64,000 bases of DNA from Adiantum capillus-veneris. Lineage: Eukaryota; Streptophyta; Polypodiopsida; Polypodiales; Pteridaceae. This document shows positions 32,885 through 44,999 of the stretch, in pieces. The translations under genes were made by a program, and so were the position numbers. Position 1 is the first letter of the stretch, and each line of letters starts with the position of its first letter. The notes below the pieces were generated by a model. The model saw nothing but the letters and a program-made list of their open reading frames with translations. It had not been told where the DNA came from and searched no databases. The stretch covers positions 90,220,587-90,284,586 of the forward strand of contig CM043966.1 in assembly GCA_014529385.2 (NCBI GenBank), written 5' to 3'.

Positions 32885-35250
32885 TTTGAACTTTGTAGGT
32901 GTTCTCAACTTCAAATTAGAATTTAAAGGTAAATTTCTAAATTTGTGGGTGGGATTACACTAGACTTAGTTTTTTCCCTATTAACTTCATAGGCATTCTC
33001 ACCATCAAATTAGAATTTAGAGGAAGTCTCAAAATTTGTAGGTGGGATTACACCAAACCTAGGGTTTTTCAAGCACTTGGATACATAGTGCTTTTCTATA
33101 AACTTCATGGGTTTTCTCACCTTCAAATCTAGAATTTAAAATTTGTAGGTGGGATTACACTAAACCTAGCCTTTTTCCTAGCACCAGTACTACTCGGATA
33201 TATAGTGCTCTTTTTCAAAAACTTGGAAAACCTACATATGAGAAAAGTACTTGACATATGGAGTTATTAGTCACTTTTGAAGCTATTGACTTGTCTGCTA
33301 CATAGTCATGATGCTGCTCATCTAGTTTGAAGGTCTTTATGTGATTTTCCTAAATTTTCCTCTGAAATTTGGAGATTTTCCTTTAAAATTTGAAGGTTTT
33401 TACGAAATTTGGAGGTTGCCATCAAGGGCTCTTGGAGAATCCCACAAAAAATTGAAAATTGAAAATCCTACATATGATAAACTTTTTGAGATGAATTTAC
33501 TATAATTGAAGGGTTTTATATTTGAATTTCTTAGTTTGTGTGTTTAATGATGATTGTATGTCTCCCCTTTGATCTGTATTTCATACTGCTAATTTCTATG
33601 AACTTTGTAGGTTTTCTCACCTTCAAATCTAGAATTTAGATATAAACCTCCAAATTTGTAGGTGGGATTACATTTAACCTAGGTTTTTTTTCGAGCACTT
33701 GGATATATAGTGTTTTTTTCCAAATACTTGAAAAAACCTCCATATGAGAAATTTTAGAGGGAAATCTACTATATTTGAAGGTTTTTACATGATCTTTCTA
33801 AAATTTTCCTAAAAAGCTTGGAGATTTGCATCTAAAATTTGAGGATTTTTACTAAATTTAGAGGTTTCCATCAAGGGACAATCCTACAAAAAATTATTCT
33901 GCATGAGAAATTTCAGAAGAAAATTTACTATATTTGAAGGTTTTCAAGTTTGATTTTCTCAAATTGCATGTATGATGATGATTGAATGCCTCTGATTTGT
34001 AATTCATCCCTACTAATTGGTCCCGAAGTCAGTAAAACTTGCAACTCCTTAAGCTCTCTACCTTGTGGATCCCTCTAGAGTGTGTTTTGTTGGTGTCAAT
34101 CTTCAGGTTTTCTCTAAGGAACTTGAGAAGGCATCATTCATAGTTTCCTTTCCTAAAAACTTACATCCAAGTCACCCGCTTTGCGTGCCAACACAACTAG
34201 CATTGTTTTTGCTTATTAAATGGCCTAAAGGATGTCAACATTGGCTTGCACCTTGAAGGTATGTTAGTATTATTCAATACCGACATTCAAGAAGTTGACA
34301 TGAATGAAAGAATTCATGATGAGATTCCTATCATGGGCTCTTGGAGAAGCCCAAAAAAAAGATTGTGGTTGAAAATGCTTTACTCAACATGTACACTAAG
34401 TGTGATCATGTACTAAAAAACGCACAACAAGCTCTTGATGATATTAATGTTTGTAGTTTAGGATGCTGCATATGCCTAGAAGGAGAAGGGTGAGGGTAAG
34501 GAAGCTGTGAGCAGTTTTCAAATGAGGCAAGGTGAGGACTCGTGTCGAGATACAATTTTGTGTCCTTATATCTCAAAGGCATGTGGCATCATGCAAGTAC
34601 TTGGCATAAGCAAACTAAAATGGCTATTGAGGGGCTCTTTAAAAGACCATCCCGTTTCAAAATGTTTTGGTGAACATGTACACCATATTTATATGTAACC
34701 TCTTGGAAGGCACTTATGTGGCCCTTGGCACCCCCATTCTTAGGGGTTCTTACTCTTTAGGGTCACTTTCAAGGAGTAAATTGACCATATTTACATTAAA
34801 CTTAGATTTTCTTCGAGCACTCAGGCACACAATGCTAAATTTGAAAAACCTACCTATGAGAAAATTTTAAAGGCAAATTTATTGTGTTTAATGGTTTTTA
34901 CACTAAATTTGTATAAACTTTGTAGGAGTTCTTACCTTCAAATCTAAAATTTAGAGGTAAATCTCAAAATTTGTAGGTTAGATTACAATAAAAATAGTTT
35001 TTTTAAAACATTCAGAGACACAATATTTTCTCCCAAAAACTTGGAAAACCTACATATGAGAAATTTTAAAGGAAAATTTACTATATTTCTAGGTTTTCTT
35101 TTGCAGGTGAGATTACACTAAACCTAGGTTTTTTTTTTAGCACTCAAATACACAATATTTTTTTCAAAAAACTTATAAAATCTACTTATGATTGCAGTAA
35201 GCGTACACTCAACTACATTTCTAGGTGTGATTGCACTAAACCTAGCCCTT
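32885..35250. repeat. Degenerate dispersed repeat family within the Helitron
   Basis: The core TTTGTAGGTGGGATTACACT then AAACCTAG recurs at about 32943, 33042, 33140, 33657, 34970, 35105 and 35222 with decay. It is usually preceded by AACTTTGTAGG then TTCTCACCTTCAAATC (32887, 32982, 33104, 33600, 34915) and followed by GAGCACTTGGATA and AAAACCTACATATGAGAAA. Spacing is about 95-120 bp in the first cluster and irregular later. Frames at 34065-34256, 34507-34698 and 34667-34870 have no recognised domain. Confidence 0.7.
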
Positions 35251-35299
35251 TTTCCAGCATTGGAATACACAAAATCAATGTTACAAATGAAAGCTTTGA

Positions 35300-35900
35300 G
35301 ACTTTTAGTAGGGAGGGGAAGGTGTCGAAGTGCCTTACACATTATTTGTTGAAGGTGCCATTGATCCAACATCTAATGATGATGGTAAAGAGGCAAATTC
35401 TCCCTCATCTAGACCTTGCATGATGGCTAACACATTAATGGTTTCTTGAACTATTGGTTTGCTTGAATGTTGCATGGGTATGGAGATAATCCTTTGAAGG
35501 CTAGCGGCCCAACAACGTGCTTCGATGTCTGTAAACCATTCTTCATCTCTTTCTACATCAAGCTAGGAGCCAATCCCGTGGACTCGAGAATGTCAAGTCT
35601 GATGTATAAGTCATCCAATGAGCAAACATGAGCTATGCTTCTTTTCACCTCTTCTAAAGGCTTGGAATCATTCATTTTAAGCATATGAGCTCGATGCGAG
35701 TGCAACCAAGTGGCAATGGTACTCCTCACAAGATGGCTCATTGGGTGATGATTGATGGCACTACATATCTTCTGCACGTCCATGGCCAATTGCATCTCTC
35801 AGATGTGGTACACATAGGCATGATCGTCTTCCATGTTGGCCAAAGATGTGCAACAGCTCCTTGGAGAAGCTATTTAAGGTTAATTTCTCCTTAATCATGG
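35300..35900 (-). other. Possible captured fragment in the Helitron, unidentified
   Basis: The minus strand has an 80-codon frame at 35553-35795 of ordinary amino-acid composition (includes M-D-V-Q-K-I-C-S-A-I and D-L-Y-I-R-L-D-I-L). Readable but broken sequence continues to about 35270. Its base composition differs from the AT-rich repeats around it. I cannot name a family. Decayed retroelement sequence is as likely as a captured host exon. Confidence 0.25.
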
Positions 35901-36129
35901 AGCTACAAGGCCCTATGTAGCCCTCTTTTTTCTCAGACAATTAGACTCCGTGTGTGTGTGTGTGTGTGTACAACAGACACCATAAACGTTGGAGACTTCA
36001 TGACTTAGGAGCAAAGCTAGAGAACAAAATGTAATGTCACCTAACAAATTTTGAACATTACCTCTAAGTTATAAATTATAAGGTAAGAAAACCTACAAAA
36101 TATGAAGGTATTTAGTATTTAAAGTTTTT

Positions 36130-36133
36130 TTTG

Positions 36134-36181
<48 letters not shown>

Positions 36182-36293
36182 TAAAATTAAACAACTACAA
36201 ACAACTTAGAGAACTATCCACCAATTAAACAGAGAGAAGGAGGAGGAGGAGGAGAATGTAAATATTAATCTCTCTCTTTCTCTCTCTCTCTCT
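36130..36293. repeat. (GA)n and (CT)n tracts in inverted arrangement
   Basis: (GA)n at about 36138-36177 and a CT-rich tract at about 36270-36293 could pair with each other. (TG)n also occurs at 35951-35968. Confidence 0.85.
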
Positions 36294-36582
36294 TCTCTTT
36301 TCAATAGCTATAAAGCACTCATAAATCCATTGAATAAGGTCTAGAAAATCCTAAGTAACATGTGAGAAACTACCAAGCTTGCTATTAAAGGAATATTTGT
36401 AGTATGTTGGATCTATAATTTTTTTAAAGAATCCATAAAGAGATGCTGTGAATCATTTTTTTGAAATGCAAAAGAGTGTACACATGTAGAAAAATAGAAT
36501 TTACATAATTTTCCACCTTTGTAGTTGTAAGAATAGAAGACATGAGTTTTCTAGCCGCGCCAACACGCGGGTCACATACTAG

Positions 36583-37200
36583 TTCTATCTAATTGGCAGA
36601 CCATCTTAAATGATGTAACGTTTCTCATACTTGTTACGCTAACATTTATAAAGTTTTGCCTGAGTTCTACATGATAAGCTTAAATCCAACATATTTTAAG
36701 GGGTGAAAAAATACACCAAAGGTCGGTTTTCCCTAAACATAGAAGAAAATGATTAGAAACACAAGAGTTTAGGATGTATGCCACGAGATTATTTTGATGG
36801 AGGTTAGGAGGGATGAACGACTAGCATTCATCAGACGATTTGGGCCAATGATCACTTCTAGAGCTGTATTCCAAATCTTGGAGAGAAGTGCGATGGTGCA
36901 TTGAATTTGGGGTCTTGTCGTCCCACCACTTCCCCTGAAATACCTCGTTGTGGCACTTGGCTGCAACTTCCCAAAGCTGGGTGGGAACAAGTGAGAAGAA
37001 AAAATGTAGTTTCTATTTATGGCTGAGTATAATTAAATGTTTTTCTCCATTCGCGTTGACGTTAATTTTGATGTGTGATATGAAATTACGTATGCGTTGA
37101 CTAAAATTAGAACTTGTCCTCTAAAACAGAGACGGCAAATGTTTATGGCCTCAGCCTCCCCATCTACTACCTTTCATCGCCATAGCATGTTAGCCAATTA

Positions 37201-37202
<2 letters not shown>
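36583..37202. other. Upstream region of the OBERON-like gene
   Basis: About 620 bp between the Helitron end and the CT tract. It has no gene. A 73-codon minus-strand frame at 36769-36990 is not recognisable. It must contain the promoter, but no TATA box can be assigned with confidence. Confidence 0.4.
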
Positions 37203-37238
<36 letters not shown>

Positions 37239-37345
37239 TCTCTCCCTCACTACCGCCATCGCCGCCTGCATGGTTCTCTCTTTACTCTCTCCTTCCCTGC
37301 TCTCGATCTATGGCTTTCCTTCGTCCATGATTGCTTCCTTCGACA
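37203..37345 (+). promoter_or_regulatory. CT-rich leader with upstream ATGs of the OBERON-like gene
   Basis: A (CT)n tract at 37204-37233 is typical of plant core promoters and 5' leaders. Three ATGs precede the main start: 37270, in frame with the one at 37327, both reading to TGA at 37408-37410 and overlapping the main frame; and 37310, giving a 6-codon frame that ends at 37330. If the transcript starts upstream of them, they would lower translation of the main protein. Confidence 0.5.
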
Positions 37346-40300
37346 ATGGACTCCTCCTCTTCCCTCAAACGCAAGCGCGACCACCCTTCCTGGAGCTCTG
37401 GCCAGGATGAAATCAAGCGTTCGTCCTCTCTCGACAGACACCTGCATCAGCCATTGAAGCATGTGAAGAGTGAACTCCATGGCCATGGCCGTGTTGATCG
37501 CAGCGTTTCTAACTTGTCAAGACTGGACAAAGCTCGTAGCTTCGCAAGGAAAGACTCAGAAGCCAGGAGTGGCACGAAACTTGGTACTTTTACCTCTACA
37601 AGCACAGAAAAAAGATCTGATACTGGAAATCGTGAGAAAGGGTTTATGGATAGGGGAGAGAATTCGCAGGGATCTTCTTATGCCCCGAAGAAGCTAGATC
37701 ATCTCAAGCAGAACGCAGATGAGAAGCAAGAGGGTTTTTCGAGGAGCATTAAAGAGGGATTTAACTCTGGCGGAAATCTGAAAAGGGCACGGCTTAACGT
37801 TAATGATATGACAGCTGACACGTCCAAAGCTCTTGGACATGGCACGGACTATGCAGATCGATCTCTTTCCAAAGGCAGAGTTTTATCCCGTGGGGATAGA
37901 TCGCTTGAACAGTTGAGGATATCCTCAGAGAGAGATAGTTTCAAGCGAATTCTTAAGCTCAAAGCGAAGCATATGCCAGGTTCTGAGGGCAGCAAAGAAT
38001 CAAACTTATGTAGGGTTAGAGTTAAGGAGGAGAACCATCTTGCTTGTTCTCCATCGAAGAGTAACAATGGAAGCCCAGATGAAAGTTCTTCAAAGAGCTC
38101 ATCATCAGCCAGAGCTTCAAGCAGAGCTCAAAATTCACATTCAGAACTGATGCCTTCTGAAAGTTTGGTTGCAGAGACTCCACTTCTTTTTCTTCACGTT
38201 ACCAGGAGAGCAAGGTCTGAGAGAAGGAGAGATGATTCTTGCAAGAGTCACTCCAGCAAAGGTGCTTCTCTTGATGGGTTTTGTGCTGAGCTGGAAGAAG
38301 TCCTCCTGACAAAGCAAGAAGCTGAGGTGAATTCAGAAAAACAACTTGTCGCAGAAACAAAGAAGAGTGTGGTTGATATAGTAGCCAGTAAACCATTGTC
38401 GAGCGACTCTGGTGATGCCTTCACCTCGGCAGCTTTGAGTGGTATACAGAAAGGAGCGTCATTAGAAGAAGCAGATGAAAGGGAGGAGGGGGAGTTAGAA
38501 CCAGAGCATGAAGTTACTGAAAAGAATTTTTCTGGAGGGGGAAATGAGGTGAAAGAGGGGGAAGGTTTTGAAATTCATGTAGGGAAGATGAGTCAGGATT
38601 GTAATGACTTGGTAAATAATAAGGGCTGCGAGGAACCATTTGGTGGCCGGCAATTGCTCTCAGAGTCGAGCAGGCAGAATATTACATTACCCGCAGAAAA
38701 TTTTGAAAGGCATGAGGAGAAGAGAAGACAAGATAGTGATTGTGTGGAGAAGCAGAATGGCTGCAACGAAGCATCTGGTTGTTCTCTGTTGCATTCTGAA
38801 CCAAGCAGGCATTGCATTGCTGCAGAAGGCAGCAGAGATGCTCTTGAGGCAGTGAAAAGTCAAAGTGTCCCAACATCAGATTTTGTTATTGATTCTGATG
38901 TTATAAGCGTGGAGGAGCAAAGGAATGGTATTGCCAGGTTTTGTGAAAAAGTTTCTGACAATTGCAGAAATGACAACACGGATATACCTGCCACGGCCTT
39001 TAATTCACTGAAATACAGTCATTCTAATATGATATTGAATGCACAAGTAACAGACACAAGTTCACATGGGGAAGGCAATTATTTTTCGAAAATGGGTGGT
39101 CCTCTTTCTATGGAACCAGCAGCACAGAGACAAATAACAGATGAAGGGGGTGAATCATATGGGCCCTTAAACATTCCTCCTACTATTGGTGAGAAGCACA
39201 TACGAGAATCACACATGCAGACAGAAGGTGGAGACAATAGGGACTCCACTCTCCAGGTTCATGAGTTGGATGAGTTGTCTGGCCATGGACACAAGCAGAA
39301 AAGGCTGAAAGTTGAATCTCTGCAGTTATCATTGGCTCTTCCACAATGTCCTTCAGGTTCATTGAAATCTCTGCCGAAGGCATTAGATAATGAGGTTTCC
39401 AGAACACAGGTTTTGAGACGTGCACAGAATTTATCACATTTGCGGACAGACTCTCTGTCCAATGGATTTACTACTTCTTTATCGCTCTCATCTTTTGTCC
39501 ATAATCCTAGCTGCTCCCTCAATTTTACTTCACTCGAGGATCAAGAGTTGTCTTGTGGTGGAAGCAGACAAACCTTTCAATTAAGGGAGGCCACTTCAGA
39601 CGTTGAAGGGCTTGGTTATGTAAAGAAGAGTTTGAGCAGTCGGTCAAACACCAGAAGAGAACACAAACCTATTTCTCCTGTATCTCACGAGGTTTTTCTG
39701 GATGGGAAGTTGCTTGGCTCTGGTATTGGATTGCTCTCTGATACCATTGGTGCCATAGGCTACATAACTAGTGAATCTACCAGTAGGAATCACTGTGCTC
39801 TGGTTCATGGAAATGTTACTATGCAAGACCAGATACTTCGCAATGATGCTCCCTCTTTTTTGCTCAAATCAAACTCAGAGAGGAGTAAATTCCAAGAAGT
39901 CAAAAGTGTGGCTGATGTAAAGATCGGTCTGCTTGAAATAGCATCAGAACCAATTGCAGCTATGGCTCAGAAGCTCCAAGAGCTCCCAGATGGCTTTTTG
40001 GAAGGTCTCAAAGGCTTAGTCAAAGAGTTGTTAGGGAGCTTCGCAAAGCGAGAGGAGTTTCTTGGTCTTCAACAAATCATAAGAACCAGGACAGACCTTT
40101 CAGAAGAGACTCTTTTGCGGGCGCATCCCACGCAGCTGGAAATTCTTGTTTCTTTGAAGACAGGAATGCAAAGCTTTGTGCAACAGGGAGCCAAAAGTCT
40201 AACATATAAGGCTTTAATTGAGATATTTTTGCAGACAAGGTGCCGGAATGTTGATTGTCAGCAGTTATTGCCTGTAGATGGTTGTGAGTGCAAAGTTTGC

Positions 40301-40742
40301 TCAGAAAAGAAAGGCTTTTGCCATGAGTGCATGTGCATGGTGTGCTCCAAATTTGATTCTGATAGCAACACATGTCGCTGGGTTGGATGTGACGTTTGCA
40401 TGCATTGGTGTCACACAGATTGTGGCATACGAATGTCACACATAAAATCAACTCTTTTATCTCACAATGGCATTGAATTCACGGAAATGCAGTACCAGTG
40501 CCTCTCTTGTGGCCATTACATGGAGCTTTATGGTTTTGTGAAGGGAGTCTTTGAGAACTTTGCCAAGACCTGGGAAGCTGAACCACTGGCAAAAGAGTTG
40601 GACTGTGTTAGGAGGATTTTCCATGGAAGTGAAGATGCGAGAGGAAAACAACTTTGCTGGAAAGCTGAAGAGTTGCTGCAGATGTTGGAGAGGACTGCTT
40701 CTGTCCAAGATGTGTGCAGCAGTATCCTATGTTTCTTCAGTG
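37346..40742 (+). CDS. OBERON3/4-like (TITANIA) PHD-finger protein, first coding exon
   Basis: ATG at 37346 opens a single long frame; upstream in-frame codons start only at a TTG. The N-terminus is basic (K-R-K-R-D-H, a likely nuclear signal), followed by a long Ser/Lys/Glu-rich disordered region. Conserved blocks appear near residues 745-775 (H-N-P-S-C-S-L-N, Q-E-L-S-C-G-G-S-R-Q). The Cys/His-rich OBERON PHD finger spans about residues 965-1035, with C-x-V-C, C-H-E-C-M-C-M-V-C, W-V-G-C-D-V-C and H-W-C-H-T-D-C-G. The family alpha-helical block C-V-R-R-I-F then A-R-G-K-Q-L-C-W-K follows. The frame runs to a stop at 40777, but GTGAGA at 40743 is a good splice donor where the family continues, so exon 1 probably ends at 40742 (1132 codons). 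OBERON/TITANIA proteins are nuclear PHD proteins needed for meristem establishment and auxin-dependent root initiation. The C-terminal coiled-coil exons are not seen in the window. Confidence 0.9.
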
Positions 40743-40821
40743 GTGAGACTTTTTTTCACAAAACTGTGTTTCTATGATCTGTAGGAGAGATCTCTGCTTG
40801 AAAGCTGAGAGGTTGAGAGAG

Positions 40822-41835
40822 AGAGAAATGAAATGAAATGAAATGTTATATTAACGTCTTCGAAAGGCCAAAATGACCTATGAGACCAAAAAGTTACAAT
40901 TGGTGAAACTGATACCATGTCTGAGTATGGAAAGTACAAAGAACTAAAACTAAAACACTAAAATACTAAGGAAATTAGTCTGAAGCTGATCCGGAACTGA
41001 AACGAGATAGAGGGAGGGGTGGTGGTGGGTTCAAATGAAATCTCTCATTGGTCGCTGTCGAATCTCATCAATATCCTCCATGGTCAGTACTCTGATTGGG
41101 CGTCTTGCATGTCGAGTGATCTGGATCTTTTGTTGCAGCCTTCGTCGATGGTGGGAGACCCCTCGAGGTCTTGGGCGTCTGGATCTGCCTAGCTGAATGG
41201 CTCTATCAATCAACGTACCTCTAGTGTGGGTGGGCTCTAAGATCTGCTGTGATGACCGCTCCTTTGCCTCTCCCCTGGCTGGTGTAAAGAAATTGTGATC
41301 TGTCTCTGAGATTGTCTCTCCCCTGATGTCCTTAGCAAGCTCTCCCTAAGTCTGCGCATCTCTAGTAGAAACAATCCGAGACATCGCTGATCCTCGTATC
41401 TCATGACTCTAGAAAGTGGTCCAAACTCCTCTCTGAGCAGACAGTGGAAGTGGCCTCGTATCTCATAGTACGCCGGGCAATGACATGTGTAGTGCAACTC
41501 TGTCTCTAGCTCTAAGCTACATAGGTGACATATCCTGGCCCCTAATGGTACTCCTCGAAATCGGCCAGTCTCAATCTAGAGCTGATGTGAGGATGTGCGT
41601 ATCTGCCCAGAAGCGCATCGTATCCCATGAGATAAGTGTGTATCCATGTATGCAGGCCTAGTCACAAAACCATGCTCCGTTAGTTGGAGAAGATGCTCTC
41701 TGTAGAAGGCCATCTTCGTGCCCAACTATTGTGTCGGTTGTATCCATGTGCTCCTGGTACTGAGGTACTTGGTTGTTGCCACGCTCAGCGAGATGGGTCT
41801 CTCAAGGGCTTTGCTCTAAGAGAGTAGATAATCCT
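40822..41835 (-). mobile_element. LINE copy, 5'-truncated
   Basis: The 3' tail (GAAAT units at about 40825-40845 on the plus strand) is followed by sequence shared with 59372-59450 and 63825-63900. The minus strand then encodes the C-terminal part of a LINE ORF2. Blocks include Y-M-D-T-H-L-S-H-G, G-Q-I-R-T-S-S-H-Q-L and a CCHC-like C-x-L-C...H-Y-T-C-H-C, then R-C-L-G-L-F-L-L-E and a basic R-R-P-R-P-R-G end. Reverse transcriptase and endonuclease are missing, the usual outcome of incomplete LINE reverse transcription. It would lie in the OBERON-like gene's intron, antisense to it. Confidence 0.85.
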
Positions 41836-42045
41836 CGCCTCTTGGGGAAGTGAAGCCTCACGTAGTTGAGGGGAAACTAGTGACAAAAGCATGTGCCTTA
41901 GGAACTTGGGTGCAATTGAAGTCTCTATTGTTTTCCTTTACATATGTGTTGTTTGGGGGAGACGACAGAGGGTACCCATCCTCGACTCCTAAAACAAAAC
42001 AAAAAAAGTATTCGTCAATGACTTTTCATAGCCGATAGTTGATCA
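41836..42045. other. Short unique spacer
   Basis: No recognisable gene or repeat. It separates the truncated LINE from the outer LTR of element E. Confidence 0.4.
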
Positions 42046-42186
42046 TGAATAACTAAAATAAACACGCGAAGAGGATCTCTTGGCTACACGAACCACTTGA
42101 CCATAGCCACCATTCGGTAGCACCTCCGTGTTGGGGCTAGCGGTCGAGGAGGTAGGTGTGCACGTGTAAGAACGAGCGTCCCACAT

Positions 42187-42769
42187 TGTCACAAACAGCT
42201 GACGTGTCAGGTCACTGAAGAATAGAGCCATAGGCCGAGGGGCCTAAACCCTAAGAAGTAGAAGCAACAGAAACTGATGATGTGGCAGCTATACGGACAA
42301 TCCAGATTTTGCGCTTACTGCTGACTTGGTAGCCTGTATGGATTTTTTTTGCATTTCATGTTGACACCCTGCACAGATTTCCGTTATTTGCACTGACAGG
42401 TGCTGACGTGGCATTGTATGGATTTCCGTAATATGCGATGGTAGCTTTTGTACCAGATGCTTTTGAGTTTAAGGCTTTTCATGTAAACTGCGTTTGGGCC
42501 TAGGGCCTTTAAATATGAGGCTAGGGCTCATTCTCTGGTATGCTTCTGGACGAAGGTGTAGAGGATGGAGTACCGGCTTGTACTTTGACGATGCAATATA
42601 AAGAAATACCAAAATGGGCGCCAAGATTTGGGGCCAATACTCTTTGGGGTGGAATTCCGCCACTCTGTATCGCGTGTCGTCTCTCTCTCTTAGTTCAATT
42701 GTTATCGAAATACTAAAAGTTTGTTCAGTCTATTCTTTTCTATTGGCACGTGGTGTCCGTCTTGTGACA
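42187..42769 (+). repeat. 5' LTR of element D
   Basis: A 583-bp LTR; TGTCACAAACAGCTG start and CTTGTGACA end. It contains the segment GAGGATGGAGTACC that is split by element C in the other LTR. Confidence 0.9.
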
Positions 42770-43979
42770 GTGGTATCAAAGCATCAGGCGTGTGCTTTTT
42801 TGAAAGCATACCGGTCCTACAAAAGAGCAGTATCTTCGGGCCCCGACCCCGAACTCACTAGAGATAGAGCAAACCAGTGACTACTGGAATTTTATTTGAA
42901 GTATCTTCGAGCCCCGACCCCGGACTCACTAGAGACAGAGCAAACCAGAGACTACTAGATTTTTATTTGAAGTATCTCCGGACACCGATCCCGGACTCAC
43001 TCCACCCTTACTTCATCGCGCGTCGGGCGCGCTCTCGTCTTTAGCGCTCGTGTCTTAAGGGCATAAGCCATAAAGATCACTTGCAAGAGAAGGATCCAAG
43101 ATTTGTTTCGAGTTGCTGCTTTTCTCAGAGGTAGTGCCATGCAGTGGTGGAAGTCTATAGCTACCAAGCCGCATACTCCAAGGACTTGGCAAGCTTTCAA
43201 GAAAATTCTTGCCCAAAGATATATGATTTCTGACATCTTCCTTCGGAGTGCAACTTCTGGTTGAGTGGGGTATCCTGAAATGCTTGTGATGGAAACCCTA
43301 AAAGATTATAGCTTGAAATTTCTCAACATTTCTCAGTAGGTGTCTCATGGCCCGGACATGGATGGTTATTTGCGGGGGGAGTATTAAGAAGTCTCAGTAG
43401 TGGTTACTCTCAACACTTATAAAGGACACAGGCTGCGGTCTGGGGGGCGTTTGGTTGTAAAAGGCCTCTATATCTATTATCTCATGTCCCGGACCTCTTT
43501 AGGTTATTTGCGGGAGGAGTGATGAGAGAGTTGTTGATGAGCTCATGGCCCGGACCTTGATGGTTATTTGCAAGGGGAGTGTTCATTGGCGACTTTATGT
43601 TTCTATATCTTGTAACATGCATATGTGAGCATTTGTGTTGCATTGTGATGTGCCAACCACTGAATATTCCTAATTGGAGGAGATTGCCTGGGTATGTAAT
43701 TTTAGTGCATCAAGACACCCATGGAAGATCAGTGCGGTCTGGGTGTGATGGCTAATTTTATTACGCTGGAATATCAAGAGTCCCAATCTGGACGAAAGGA
43801 GAAGCCAATTCCTTGATCAAAAGAGCCGAAAGGAGAAGCCAACTCCTTAACAAAAAGAGCAAACTGATTGTTTCTCCAATTGTCCCTCGTAATGACCCTC
43901 GAAAATTTTTGAGCTAACTTGAGTTGTTTTGGAGATATGCTGTAATCGCGGATGATTACTTTCTTTCAAGAAAGGGGGA
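42770..43979 (+). pseudogene. Element D interior: gag remnant only
   Basis: Around 43085-43265 a plus-strand frame gives F-R-V-A-A-F-L-R-G-S-A-M-Q-W-W-K and R-T-W-Q-A-F-K-K-I-L-A-Q-R-Y, the retrotransposon gag core. No zinc knuckle, protease, RT or integrase remains. Two near-identical 70-bp units (GTATCTTCGGGCCCCGACCC-like, at about 42829 and 42901, plus a third at about 42972) form a short tandem array near the primer site. Confidence 0.7.
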
Positions 43980-44362
43980 TGTCACAAATTGTTGATGTGT
44001 CAAGTCACTGAAGAACGGAGCCAGGGTTTAGGCCGAGGGGTCTAAACCCTAAGAAGCAAAAGCAACAAAAACTGATGACGTGGCAGCTTTACGGACAGCC
44101 CGCATTTTGCGCCTACTGCCGACGTGGCAACGTATATGGATTTCCACGTTTCACGTTGATAACTTGTACGGGATTTCCTGATTTGTGCTGACAGGTGCTG
44201 ACGTGGCATTGCATGGATTTTCGTAATTTGCGCTGGCAGCTTTTGGACAAGATGCTTTTGAGTTTAGGACTTTTTATGTAAACTGCTTTTGGGCCTAGGG
44301 CCTTTAATTATGAGGCTAGGGCTCATTCTCTGATATGCTTCTGGACGAAGGTGCAGAGGATG
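43980..44362 (+). repeat. 3' LTR of element D, left part
   Basis: It matches 42187 onward. It is cut at GGATG by element C and continues at 51147-51351. Confidence 0.88.
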
Positions 44363-44999
44363 TGTAATAGTCTTGGACACTCCAAGTCAAGAATCTACCG
44401 CGATAGCACAAATAACCACTTCAAAATACAGTTCACAGTTCACAATTGATTCAACACGGGCCCGGCGGAGTTCTGTGCCTAGAGCTATTGGCCCCAAAGA
44501 CTGGCGCCCCTTTCGGTATTTCTTTTTGTATTAATTTGAGTTCAAAGTACAAGAGTGCGGGGAGGCGCTCACATTGAGACTCTGCGTCCAGATGCTCTGA
44601 GTTGTGAGAGGCCAGCGTGCCTATTTAAAGTACAACGGTTGCCAAAAGCAGAGCCCCAAAAGCTAAAAGCTGAAAATAGAAAGCTAGTAAAATAAAGCAG
44701 TTCCACTTTCTCTCTCAAGCTCTTGGATAAAGCAAAAGAGTTCCCCTCTCTTTTTCTCTCTCTATTGCATAGAAAAAGCACATCCACCAGCGTAGAAAAT
44801 AAAGCATAAAAGCAATGCCAAAAATCTGCCGCTGTTCTGTCCTTTTGCCGGAAATCTCCCACAATTCGCGGGGGTCCGTACAGCTGCCACGTGTCAGCTC
44901 GCCACGTCAGCAAATTTTTGATTTCTGCAGTTAGGGTTAGGGTTTTTCCTGCAGAGGGTGTGTGTGTATAGTGGGCAGCCACGTCATCACTTTGTGACA
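44363..44999 (-). repeat. 3' LTR of element C
   Basis: A 637-bp LTR. Long antisense frames inside it (44569-45081 on the minus strand) are LTR sequence, since the other LTR carries the equivalent. It contains AGTTAGGGTTAGGGTTTTT, a short telomere-like match seen in both LTRs. Confidence 0.93.

Larger units (their letters stand above)
31313..36582 (+). mobile_element. Non-autonomous Helitron
   Basis: The 5' terminus TCTATACTATATATGAAAC (31313) follows an A. It resembles plant Helitron 5' ends, including a later GGAGAGACCTTCCATGTGTC block. The 3' terminus has a 5-bp stem CCGCG/CGCGG (36555-36559 and 36566-36570), then CTAG at 36579-36582, then a T in the flank, as expected for insertion between A and T. 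The 5.27-kb interior has no Rep-helicase. It is made of microsatellites, a degenerate repeat family and unrecognised frames. A second, decayed 5' end (TTTATACATATATATTGG at 32059, also after an A) lies inside, so the 3' end could pair with either. Confidence 0.65.

Noticed and set aside
32397-32889. Overlapping frames of 86-131 codons over the (TG)n(AG)n cluster
   Set aside because: They encode only Arg-Glu, Cys-Val, Ser-Leu or Thr-His runs, produced by dinucleotide repeats open in every frame.
37849-40708. Many antisense and out-of-phase frames across the OBERON-like exon
   Set aside because: Shadows of the main frame, none with an independent domain.
44940-44958. TTAGGGTTAGGGTTT considered as telomeric repeat
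   Set aside because: Only two units, and present in both LTRs of element C, so it is part of the LTR.
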